DNA from: Paragyromitra xinjiangensis
Lineage: Eukaryota; Ascomycota; Pezizomycetes; Pezizales; Discinaceae
Direction of reading: 5' to 3'
Length of the DNA stretch: 64,000 nt
NCBI GenBank assembly: GCA_038503065.1
Contig: JBCAMK010000003.1
Location: 3,224,001-3,288,000 of the forward strand
Shown here: piece by piece, positions 23,301 to 34,178 of the stretch
Position numbering within the stretch: the stretch's first letter is position 1
Layout of the letters: every line of letters begins with the position of its first letter
Translations under genes and position numbers: made by a program
The notes under the pieces: generated by a model
The model's input: the letters and a program-made list of their open reading frames with translations, nothing else
Databases searched by the model: none
What the model was told of the DNA's origin: nothing

Positions 23301-25159
23301 AGTCAGCACGTTTCCTTAGCTGTTCATTTGTTGTGCGGTCGATATCCCACCAGTCCGAATTAGGCTCCTGAAGCCTCCTGTCAGTAACTTGGCTAAACCA
23401 GAGTTTTCGGTTCCCCTTAGTAGGCAAGAATGATATGGCCTTACCGATACTTCAACCGCATTGACAACGATAACGGCATATGGGAGTACAGGTTGATTCA
23501 CGGATTGTTGGAATACTTTATCCGCCCAACGAATTAACTTGGCAATAACAGATTCGAGAGCACTAATTTGGGTTCAAGTCAGACATATTGATACAGGGTA
23601 GAGAATGGAGAAGGTAGCACCCACCGAAAGTTCTTTGTAACAAAACATACGACATCGGAGAATGTAAAGAGCACCCTTGGGTAAAGATTTTCTACCATCC
23701 ATTGGCGTGATCTGTGCTGTGGTTTCGCCCAAGCGATACTATTATCCCCGTTATAGCCAGCAGTATTCTTTGGCTGATTCTTGGCATGTCGTCTCCGTTG
23801 GCGGAAGTTTTTAACATTTTGATAAGCTCTAGTAGCCATTGGTACCTTGTTACCACCGCTTAGACCTTCACAATCCGCATAGAAATAAGGCCTATCTGTA
23901 TCATAGGTAATAGGATCGGCGAAGAGATGTACAGCATCGCTGGTGGGGACATCTAGTTCCATAGTTGTCCCCATTACTGGAGCTCGAGGTGGCGCTGATT
24001 TTTTAATATGGCCGTTGATCTAAATAGTTATGAGTAGGTAATTACAGATGAACGTAGAGAATGTATACCTTCATCAGCGCGTTTATCAATGTGCTCTTTC
24101 CGTGGCCAGTTTCTCCTACAAAACATGTGATAGAGGGATGCTGAGTCCCAGGATCCTTTCCTGTTTCTGACGCAAGCTTCACATACCGTCCATAGTCGTG
24201 GAAACAAGGTTTCCGTGTATTCTCATCAAATTCTACCCCAAACCACTTAGTGTCGAAATTCTCCCTGTGGAGCTCTTGTTGTCTTTTTGAATCTGTATCC
24301 GGGTATAGAATTGAATTAATAATCTCCCAAAGTCTCAAATCTGTCTTTTCATGCTTTTTTCGGCCTCTATTACGGGGGATATCTTTGTGCGCAGCTTGAA
24401 GGTTCCAGCAGTCGTCACAGAGCGTAATCGAGCAAAGATTACACCAAGACAAAACCTGTGCAGGATGTCCACAGTCTTCACATGATGGCGTGTCGGACGA
24501 CCCAAGGGTTGGCGAATCTCCGATCGCAGCTTCATGTGGTCCTGGGACGTCTTTCTCGCCAGCGGGGTCACGATCGTCTGTGCCATCACCTTCTTCAGAG
24601 AGACTTAAAAATGAAGCATCGTCGTCGTCATCGTCCTCTTCACTATCATCATCGTCTGTAGTGTATGTAGAACTTCCTGAGTAGCTGCTTGAAGATCTAT
24701 ATTTTCAATCCCACATAATAAGTTTGTGTGCAAAGCGAAAACCCAAAAATGTATGCGGTAGTTCAACCAAGCAAGAAAGATGTATTCGGAATAATAACTA
24801 TACTACGGGAGACACAGAAAGACTTACCGCATTGAACCATGAGAATAGGTTGAGTCCCGTCTACCAAACGAGGTTCTAGAACCATATCTAGTTAGTCACA
24901 ATGTCAGTGAATTTCTACAACTCTATCAATTCTACAGTTCTTGAGAACCGAAACTCAGTAGTTACCTTGTGGATGAGCCAGTGGTCACTGATGAGGACAT
25001 GTCGCTCGACACATCAGGATCAAATGATCGGAACGACTGGGTATATGCAGAACCGACGGCGGTTTCCTCGCCTGAATCAACAGTACGTTGACTAGAATTT
25101 CTTGCTGTGTTCTTCCACTTCTGGAATACATGTTTTACCGTCGCGCTCGTGCTCGTCAT
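20376..25159 (-). CDS. Zinc-finger / P-loop GTPase-like / RING / patatin phospholipase protein
   Basis: Twelve minus-strand exons close in frame: 25159-24966, 24887-24828, 24696-24069, 24019-23625, 23562-23451, 23415-22800, 22750-22111, 22037-21930, 21862-21528, 21473-21410, 21355-20766 and 20716-20376, giving about 1360 residues. Residues 1-150 are Ser/Asp-rich. A zinc-binding cluster follows at 157-181 (CX2C-X9-CX2C-X4-CX2C, B-box-like). The P-loop is GETGHGKST at 279-287, with DCEG at about 343-346 as a Walker B/G3 candidate. A RING follows at about 807-853 (CFSC, HCGHILCDRC, CPLC). The patatin domain runs from about 875: oxyanion loop DGGGIRG, nucleophile elbow GTSAGG, catalytic DGG at about 1075. 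Both dyad residues are intact, so lipid acyl hydrolase activity is expected. The 35-base intron 23450-23416 is doubtful, and the C-terminus may instead continue to 20117. Ubiquitin ligation, nucleotide-gated lipase action and a defence role are inferences from domains. Confidence 0.85.
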
Positions 25160-26106
25160 AATTGTAGTGGTAAGTTCCGAAAACGCAAATCTCTGATAAT
25201 TGACAGCTTCGAAGTTACCGGCGAGTCTATAAGGTTTGCAAGGCTGGAGGTATGCTGCGCACGAAGTAAAGCGACAAAAACTAATAAGTATACTCGAGAA
25301 ATGCGCTGGCACAAGAACGCTCTACAATATGTGGTTCCTGCACCATCTTGGTAACAAATCAAACACAAAGGCTGAAGGGGCATTACCTGTGCATAACTAG
25401 GTATTCCTTATCGCCCAATCAAAGTACAGTAACAAAAGCCCTCCACACCTAACCACCAATTGTCAGAGCGTGCCCCTCGATTCCGTGACCCCTCATCGAA
25501 AAAAACACTCACGCCTGGTCAATTACATCAGGCGCAACATCGACTTCATGCCCTGCATACAAAGATTCAAGCACCCAAAAAGCATGCCTACTTACCCCGC
25601 TGGGCATTCTCTTAGAACACGTTGCGCAAGAACTGAACGGCTAGGGTATTTCATTTGATGCGGGTATCCCTAGAAACTCGTATTGTTTTTTCTCTCTTCT
25701 AAGGCGGCCATTAAATTGCAGATAAGATGTTGTCCAACACAACACAACACTCCACTTTTCGGTGTGGCTTAAGTATGACTGGGATCGATGCCCCGAACAT
25801 CAACCTCCACAACCTCCAGAGTTGGGGAGTCAATCCTGCGAGTTCAGTTCTTACCTTGGGCCGAATCGTGTGCGCAAAATATATCTCTGAAGCCAACGAG
25901 ACACTTAGGGATTAGGGACGACTCGGCTGCTGCGACCGACAAACTCCGAGCTAGCGAATATGCAAGAGAAGCTTCATGTAAGGTGACCAACTCGGAAGTG
26001 CCTAGCTCATATGTAGGCAAACCACAGTGCCCTATCGTGGGGCTTTGATCAATAGGATTCCCAGCCGAAGCTTGTCATCGAGGCAATGTTTCGAAAATAT
26101 TGTGTT
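25160..26106. other. Upstream flank of the patatin-type gene
   Basis: Nearly 950 bases before the start of the minus-strand patatin-type gene contain its presumed promoter and no supportable coding gene. Short frames at 25470-25658 and 25711-25915 exist on both strands and look random. Confidence 0.5.
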
Positions 26107-26504
26107 TCATCTTTCGTGATATTGGTTAACTCCCAACACGTGCATATCGGTAAAATCGTTTACTCTATAGCCAATTAAAACCCAACGTAAAGAATGCCCC
26201 ACCATCGCTGCAAATTTTGTTGTTTCTATAGAGCAATACACGTATTCACAAGGGATTCGATACCTATCGAACTTGTCGCATAGTGACGCAAACGCATCTA
26301 TCGCCCCATCCATCTTATGCAAAGTCTTGATGATGTGGTTCGGCACAATGACGTTCGCAACGAGATGCAGAGTATTAAGGTGTGCCCAAGCTAAGATTCT
26401 CGAAGGGAATTTCCCAGCAACGGACAGGAACGGAGGGAGACTGTGGGCTAGAAGTGCTGTTTGTTTGGCACATTCCTGCTTAGAATTCCAAAGAACACGC
26501 CATG
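26107..26504 (-). pseudogene. Decayed alpha/beta-hydrolase fragment (fungal NLR/lipase type)
   Basis: Reading the minus strand from 26504, HGVFFGI resembles the GIIFLGTPH-type motif at the start of many fungal serine-hydrolase domains that sit on NACHT or NB-ARC receptors. After a +1 frame break, an open frame carries FPSRILAWAHLNTLH, VPNHIIKTLHKMDGAID, FASLCDKFDRYRIPCEYVYC and ETTKFAAMVGHSL. This resembles the helix/strand order that follows in that family (leucine-rich helix, F..LC, YRIP..., then a VG segment). Only about 130 residues survive, with the frame broken and no start, catalytic GxSxG or downstream NTP-binding domain visible. The family link comes from recalled motif pattern only, so confidence is modest. 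Confidence 0.35.
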
Positions 26505-29500
26505 AACGGCAGTTTTAAACGCACGTATTGAGATCACATGAGCATTGAACCCAAAGAATCGGTAGCGTTGATAGTTTTTCTTTTCCTCGCAGCACATCAT
26601 TGGGCTGCAGAACACACTGCCTCCCCATCAACGATGTCATCCCTCGACTATACCAATCTGAGCAACACGAGGCAGACACAGACCTAACCGGGCTAAGGAT
26701 TTAGTATATCACCCATATGAAACAACAAACGGAATATTATCGGCGAGTTTATCATCGTAGCAAGGTGTAGATGCCTCACATCATCTACCCATGTCTGAAC
26801 CAGACGTCAGAATAAAGTGCGGCTGAGAAATGTTTCCATGACATCAGCGGCCAGTCAAAGCGTTACCTGAGATTATCAAAGTCATGGGGATTATCATTGA
26901 AATTAGGGCTAGGGATAAAATCAAGGACTTGGCACTCTTATCGCCAGCAGGTCCAAGTACTCTCTAACCACCTCTCAACATGAAACACTGACTTCAATTT
27001 GGGGACTAGCTACGGGGGATTCGCCGGAGCTTAACATAAAATCATTCGTGAGCTTCACCACTTAAAATCAAGAATCAATCCGTCAGTACAAAACTGACTG
27101 ATAGGAAAATTTAAGCTAATGCAAACGGATTTTCGTTGCAATTTTGCATTGCCTACTTCTTTATCGTCAATGATAGTTAACCGGAAGTTATCTACCTGGT
27201 GCTTCGTTGCCAGGGCCTTTTTCTTATTCCAGTCATCTACTCTGTCCCGTATACTGGTGTCTGGATTTATTTTTCCCTATCTACCCTCCATCAACCGTCG
27301 TGGGCGATTTTTCAAGCACCTGGTACATGCGAACTTCCTTCGATAAGGTATTACGGAACAAGTCACTTCGAAAAGAATGTTTGTAGATGCCGCTCACGCC
27401 TATCCACCTTCTAAATCGTGGAAAGGGGGGTGGTGCAATTGGTTAGAGACTACCTCATAAGCATGTTTTCGATAATCTTGGCATTATTATCACGATCTCG
27501 ATAAGATAACCCAACTACTCTTTTCAGCTGAACCAGCTACTTTACGAACGGGATAGGGAGCCCGGTGGGTAGGTTCATTATATTAATTCATGAGCTCAAT
27601 CCTGCGAGATAAATGGTATTAATATTACTAAACCAAATCAAACTGGATACGACATTAGTTTCAACATCACCCCTAACTATAGCTCATATCCTTTTTTTTT
27701 AAAAAAACCTAGTTCCAAGTTGAACAGACATGTAGTCTTACATGTATAGTTGAGTACCAAACCACCTTTAGACTAATAGGATGGAAGGCTTGACTAATTT
27801 CTCAGTTTTCATCAATTCTTAGAGCGACTTTACAGGGGTGTATCAGCACCCCACCAAAAAGAAAAAAACAAGACAAATCCAAATTGTACAATACTCTATA
27901 CATGCTAGTCTCTAGCCCCCGCCAACCCTGGGTAGGCGCCCAATCGCGATGTTATAAACACAGGTTCCCAGAAAGTTCTAATGAGCGCAACTGCGCATCA
28001 TATCATATTTCTCTATCTCACTTCGCTCCAAAGAGAGCAGTTGAGAACCACTGGAAAGTACGCATTACTATCTCCTTTATAGAACAACCTGGTCCAAGCC
28101 ATGCAAGTTTGCGTTGGACGATCGAGAAAAAAAGTGACAACCGATCATGCGGTCTACCCCCCGCTCTACATGATACAGGCAGGCGCTTCGGGAACTCCCA
28201 TCCCATGAACCATGACGGCTGCGCAGTAAGGTCCGTTTTCTAATTCGAACCCGCTGCGCACGTCAGTATTAAAATTTTCTCTCAAGTACTATATTCGGAT
28301 CACACTATACTACTAGTAGTGGCGACTTTTTGAAACCTCTCACGGAGTCAGCTATTTCCGGGTATAAGCGTACATGACCTCAGCTGAATCGTAAAAGACC
28401 CAACTTTCTCCAAAGCTGATCTCTGATAGCTTCTCCCAGCTGAAATACACTTTTTAACCTCCTTTGAGTATGCCCTAGCTAGGTAATAATAGCAATAATC
28501 AATAACCTCGGTCAGATATCCTAATATAGTAGATCTAGACCACTGTCGAGGAGGGTAAATACCCTCTGCACAAAGTAGAAAAATGTACGGTCTAGAGAGC
28601 TGCCGGCTGAGCACGGAGAACCCATACCCGAAGCCTACATCCATCCACCCGCGCCTAGCGATTGTTTCGATACAGTCCTTCGATTTCCCGCTTAACTGCC
28701 AAGGGACTATTTCAGGAGCCGGGATGTTGATGCACCGATTTTCGAATTCAGAATACAACTCATTATACGTCTTCTATGATCAACAGTTCCACAAAGCCAT
28801 CAAAAACGCACTTTTCAATATTATCTCAGCCTTCTGGGCGTTACGATCACTCTTATTTGTTCGGTTCTCAGTCTTTCAGCTCTCTTTTGCCAATTATCTA
28901 GGGTTGTGGCTTTTCAATTGGGTAGGGTGACAAGTTTTCTATACACGTATAGCCATACTTGTGCCCAGATCATGATCGGCAATCATAATGAGAAAGGGTT
29001 GAATCAGGTAAAAACAGATGTGGTACATCGCACCGAACAAAGAGACGAGCATCTCCATGCATAAGTGCTCCCCTCGTGTACCTTCCGTAAGCACACCCCA
29101 AAACCCAAGACAGAATCTGTAGTAATTAATTAGTACATCACCGATTCGCAGTGCTTATTCACACCTATTCCCCGTCTCCCCTCGCACTGGGTTTTATGGT
29201 ATCTATCCCTTCGAACTACAGCATTACCAATATACATCCCCACCTTCGGAAACCACCTTACCATACTCCCAATCGTGGGAGAAATCCGGCTCGAGGCAAG
29301 GGCATGGAAAACTAACACAACCAAGACCTAAACGTAAGACTACAGCACCACAAAAAAGTATGCCTATACGAAACCTAGGAAATTAAACATATCCAGCCCT
29401 TGATTTATGTGAGACGGGCCCGGGAGTTTTATAGCTAAAAATTCTAACAGAAGTTACAGAACCCCCACAAGCAATCTTCTACCACGGTACTCATCTTCAA

Positions 29501-29943
29501 TTTAATAATTTCCGGCAGCCGCTTGGGATTTTGGTGTGAGTAACGGTGGTTGTGAATCAAAAGTCACCATGACTCGAGAATTGAGATCATAGGCGGTCAC
29601 TCGATAGATTCTAACTCGATTTCTATCCTGTCCTTGAAATCTACGCGCCTCAAAAGCAAAATTATAAGATATCTCAGAGCTAACAGCAATCCTTACTTGA
29701 CAGGCTATATCTCAAATTCATCACTTACCCCCGCCTTCATACACACACAGCTCCCCCAGAAGCGCGAAGTCACCCCCAAACACCAAGAATATCGTTACAA
29801 AGCTATACTTTATTTTCGCATACAAAATAAACTGAGGCCACAGTCCCACATACATCCTCATAGAGCAGATATCCCATAAGCTGAACCCATAGGGCAATTG
29901 TACTACATAATGAAATACATGTAAACCCTACAAACGCCACATT
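26505..29943. other. Gene-poor stretch between hydrolase relic and membrane glycoprotein
   Basis: About 3.4 kb without a supportable gene. Overlapping plus and minus frames at 28348-28930 are mutually exclusive and lack family motifs. One tRNA-like fragment is noted at 27425-27466. No long terminal repeats, transposase motifs or tandem arrays were recognised. The last 300 bases before 29944 are the 3' flank of the minus-strand membrane-protein gene. Confidence 0.5.
27425..27466 (+). other. tRNA-like 5' half (possible decayed tRNA-Met)
   Basis: The segment contains GGTGCAATTGGTTAGAGAC, which resembles a tRNA D-arm, followed by CCTCATAAG, which resembles an anticodon loop with CAT. The D stem is poorly paired and no T-arm or acceptor partner follows. 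It is at best a broken tRNA or a tRNA-derived element fragment. Confidence 0.25.
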
Positions 29944-32307
29944 TCACTCTAATTTTTCTTTCACTCTACCCCCACTCCCCCGGAATCCGTACTTGGCTCC
30001 AAACCGATTCAGAACTGGTAGAACTGGTGTTGGCTGTGGCCCCGTGGCGAGAGTAATTTCCAGGTGTTCGTGTGTTGTCTCTCCGACCACAACCACTTTT
30101 TGGAGAGTTCGTTTTTCCGAAATTCCGGCGCATGTATTCTCCGCCCCATTTCCTTCGACGGAGCTTCCAAGACCCAGTGCTAGGTAGTCCGGAACCGTAT
30201 CCCAAGCTTTGATAACCTTCCTCTCCCAAAAGAGCTGCCACAATGAACCCAATACCACGATGGTCGCATGCGCAATCAGTATCACCATACCAAGTATACT
30301 CGTACGTGAGGAAAGGCGAAATCCATAACCCAAATTATACACTTTAATAATGTAGCCGGGCTTCTGGACATACAGCTGCCGTGGCTCTGGCATTAACGAG
30401 TCAGGTAATACCACTTCCGAGCCGACCGAATATTGTGAGCTACTAGCATTCATATGCGAAAGAACGAATAAAAAGGCTCCACCGACAGCCACTTCGGCCA
30501 CAGCCGCAGATTCCGAATAGTCGTAGTGTCCTAGCCTATCAGAGTCGTCGTTAAGAAACGTCTTCCCAAATCTGAACAGAGTGGGATTAGTAGCGGGCTT
30601 AGACATGTTACGCTGCGGATAGGTGACGTTTCCTGTGATGTTTATGCGACTAGTGGGGGACGGGCTCGAGCCCAAATCATGAATAGCATCGAGCCAGTGC
30701 TCATGGTATATTATTTTTCGTGGAGGCACATTTACACCATCGGGGCGAGTCTGGTAGTAGTCGAGATATTTGACATACCAAGCGTCGAACTTCACGTCTA
30801 ATGAAGATATTATCACGGCTTTTATCATGGCTGATATAGAGCAGACAGTGACGTTTTGAGTGGCGGCCGGGGCGCGAACACCGTCCGCTAGGTACGTTCC
30901 GTCAAATATAACCTCTATAGAGGTCACGAACTTGGAGTCATTCTGCATCTTGGACCCTTCAGCCATATAGACCCGCCTTGGAGGGATATTTGTACCATTC
31001 GTTTGGTCCTGCTCCTCCAATAATAACAGATCCTGACTACTTCTGAGAGTATCCATGGGACCGTCATCGATGCCACTCTTATAGCACCAATTTGAGCTAT
31101 TCATGGCGGTATCACAAGGCTCCTTACGCCTATAGCGGCACTTCACTTGGGCCTCGATTGCCTTCCCGTCCGTGACATACATACGCTCCGACCACCGCTT
31201 AAGCGCAGTTTGATATGCTTCGCTCTCCACATCTATCTTAGAGCCCTATGAAATAGTTAGCTATTGTCTAGGTACTATATAACGTCGTGATTATTCCAAA
31301 GAGTGCCATAGAAGTCATACGTTACCAAAAGGATCCTTCAAAGCTTTTAGAGCCTGGTAGACAGATTGTCGCATTACTGCACGAACAGTAGTACCTCCAT
31401 TCCAATCACCCTCTAGACGACGATCCCATGTAGTCGAAGTGTTGATGTACATCGGCCCCAAAGAATCACCAAGTGTGTGAGTGGTTTCAGTATCGTAAGT
31501 GCCCCCAAAACCCAACATATTATAGTATGATCCCGCCCAATAATCAAGACCGCCCTCTAGCGCCTTGTTGTCTCCGGGAGCGAACGGGGTATATTCAGAA
31601 AAATCCTCGTACGTCCCGTTCCCTAGCCGCGAATCAATAATTATATTAGGGAAATCGACGTCGGGCGTATTAGGGAAGCTAAGTTCGTTTTCAAAGTACC
31701 AGCCAACGCGCGGGATCATCAACACGCCGCTCGCTGGGCCGGCCAAGGAAGATAGAATGCACGCCATAAAAAGGAATATTGCAAGTATGCACATCCTCAA
31801 ATTTCCAGAAAAGCCACAACTGACTGCTGCAAGATATTCCTTGGAGATCACGAAAGATGGCTGTCCTAGCGAGCTCTCGGAACCTAAAAGCCCCAAAACT
31901 ATGCCGCTATTTAAGTTCATCAGGCTCCCTTGGACCCACTGCCGAGCGATCACAAATAAACTAGCCACAATTACAAGTTCATGAAGCTTGATGGCTAACT
32001 GAAGTGCACCGAGTATATCTGCCGTTGCTGCCGTGTTGGCGCCAATATGTGCGCCGATGGTGTATTCCGTAAGGTTTAGGTAGATTAATGTAATAGACAC
32101 GGCGACCGAGATGACCATCCATTTGTGCCAAAGGATGATGTCGAGGAACTTTTTTGAAATTATGGATTTCTTGGGTTCCGCGATGGTTTGCGGTGATAGC
32201 TCTTCATATTTTCCTCCATTTTGAAGTCAGTCACACTCCCTTAAAATACTATTACTAAATTTACCGTAAGTTTCCTTATCAACCCGTCCCTTCAGACGCC
32301 AGACCAT
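29944..32307 (-). CDS. Four-helix fungal membrane glycoprotein of unknown function
   Basis: Three minus-strand exons, 32307-32265, 32213-31321 and 31245-29944, close in frame and give 745 residues. A 14-codon first exon (MVWRLKGRVDKETY) is followed by a cytosolic segment. Three hydrophobic helices lie in the first 200 residues (VISVAVSITLIYL, LVIVASLFVIARQWV, CILAIFLFMACILSSLAG). A large region of about 430 residues carries many N-glycosylation sequons (NGT, NSS, NVT, NIT, NMS, NAS) and scattered cysteines. A fourth helix near residue 640 (ILGMVILIAHATIVVLGSLW) precedes a cytosolic tail. The pattern matches a large ascomycete family of integral membrane proteins with a big luminal or extracellular loop and no known function. 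Introns have consensus branch points (CTGAC, CTAAC). It neighbours the patatin-type gene on the same strand about 4.8 kb away, but nothing links them functionally. Confidence 0.8.
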
Positions 32308-34178
32308 TGAACCTGAAATGATTTAGGAACTTGAGGTATATCCGGAAGAAAATCAAGCGCGAGTAACGAAGGCAAAGACTCAAACTGACCCCAGACCGGC
32401 TGAAGAAGTGAAAATCTATAAGATATAGGCAATAGTGGATATGGAGAAGAAGAGCATACAACACTCGTATCGAAGTTTTATAAGATTCCAAGTACATCAC
32501 ACAAACTACGGGCTAAGACTACTCCTTATTAGTAGAGTAGAAAATAAACTTCGATCCCATGCAGGACATGGCCAAGAGATATTCATTGGTAGAGAGTGAA
32601 AACAGCTCACAAACCCCGCTTAATTGTTTCACTACGCATTTTCGAGAAAATAATGATCTGCGTACGGAATAGAGATCTAGATCATGGCTCTTAGGCCTTT
32701 ACCACGATGTACAGCTGAATCAGAATTCCTCCTCGCCAATATATATTGCTTGAACTCCCATTCGCAAACCAGCCGGCGCAGCCAGCCACAAGATCTCTTC
32801 CCAGTTTAAATAAGAATTGTCATGGAATCGCCACTACTCGAGCCAGGCCATAAGTACCCGAAAATTCAAACTGCGCATGCAGGCTGTTCTGACCAGACAG
32901 ACTTTCAAACTTACCTAACTCAACGATTAGTCAAGGCCTTCCAATAGCTTGAATTTTTGGGTACTCATGACCTACCCCGAGTACGAAGAAGCCGTTCCTA
33001 TCTCTGCACAAATCATACCACGCAAATGAAGACCTTACTTCATATCTTACCTTAACTTTCCAATGTTGATCTCTATCACATAGACCGTAACCGACCGGAG
33101 ACGGATCTGTCTCTAAATCGTGCTGTTGCAGCCTATGGATAGGGCACCAAAACCTATCGAGTAGCAACTACCTATGCTACCCTCTTGCCGTAAAACCTAC
33201 TCTCCAACAAAACCCATTTCAGTGCCAGCTAGTGAAACATACATGTACATTACCGTGCATAAAGAAATACAGCCAGCGGATGCTTCCCGCAACAATCTGA
33301 AGCACCTTTGAATCGTATTCCAGCCAGCAAAACCCTCCTTGAATTCATTGCCTAAGCTCCAGTCTTTCCCTGTCCAACGATACATCAAACCTTTCGGCTC
33401 TTGGCCAGCAAAAATTAAACGCTTGGGGCAAGAAACTCCTTTGCCAGTCGGTCAAACGTGCAGATCCGTCTGGGCTAAGTAAACCTGTTGAGTGTTGGTA
33501 CAGTACGAGCCGAAACAAGTATCCACACAGTTGTTGTGCAGCCTCCAGCTCATTGGCAACTAATTTTAGTGAATTTTCAATCCGCAGATGACGTCTGAAA
33601 AACATCAAGGTCAATAGTCTAAAAAGACACCACCATCGAACACGTTCTCCAAAATCTTTGGAAAAATGACGTTATTTCCATTGGCAGCAGATTCCTAATT
33701 TCGGCCAATCAAAAAGGTATCCAGCTTCTTCTCATAAACACCCCCCATAGAACTTTCGAAGATAAAGCACGGGTATCATTCCCAACTACCTCTAACTACA
33801 TAGAATACCGCACCTAAATGCAACTATCTTCTTAAAACCGTGACCCCAGGCCCGAAAGAAAAAAAAACTCCTCTTCAAAAATCTGTAATACAAGCAAAAA
33901 TACAAAACACGAAGAAAATATTTGAAACACGAAGCCCAAAAGAAGCGATAAAGAATTTTGTTTTTTCTCAGCAACCAACATGAAGTTAAAGGGGTGTAAA
34001 AAGCATAGGAAGAGAAGATTGAACGAAGAAAAGAAGGGAACTATCCACAGCAACACAACATCTTCCCGTATATAATACTATTCCAACGACGTCCACCCAA
34101 ATGCCTCACTTGATAGTGCCTATTCGTCAAGCCCCTTACAAAATTACCGAGAAAAGCAAGAAAATCCTAACCACCAGA
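32308..34178. other. Intergenic stretch between membrane glycoprotein and SPA2
   Basis: About 1.9 kb with no supportable gene. It holds the promoter of the membrane-protein gene (minus strand) and the 3' flank of SPA2. 33830-33980 is A-rich with poly-A runs (T-rich on the SPA2 strand), a plausible SPA2 3' UTR. Minus-strand frames at 32931-33614 lack family resemblance. Confidence 0.5.

Noticed and set aside
28348..28930. Opposed frames of 136 (minus) and 115 (plus) codons
   Set aside because: They are mutually exclusive in the same DNA and neither shows motifs or codon-like composition.
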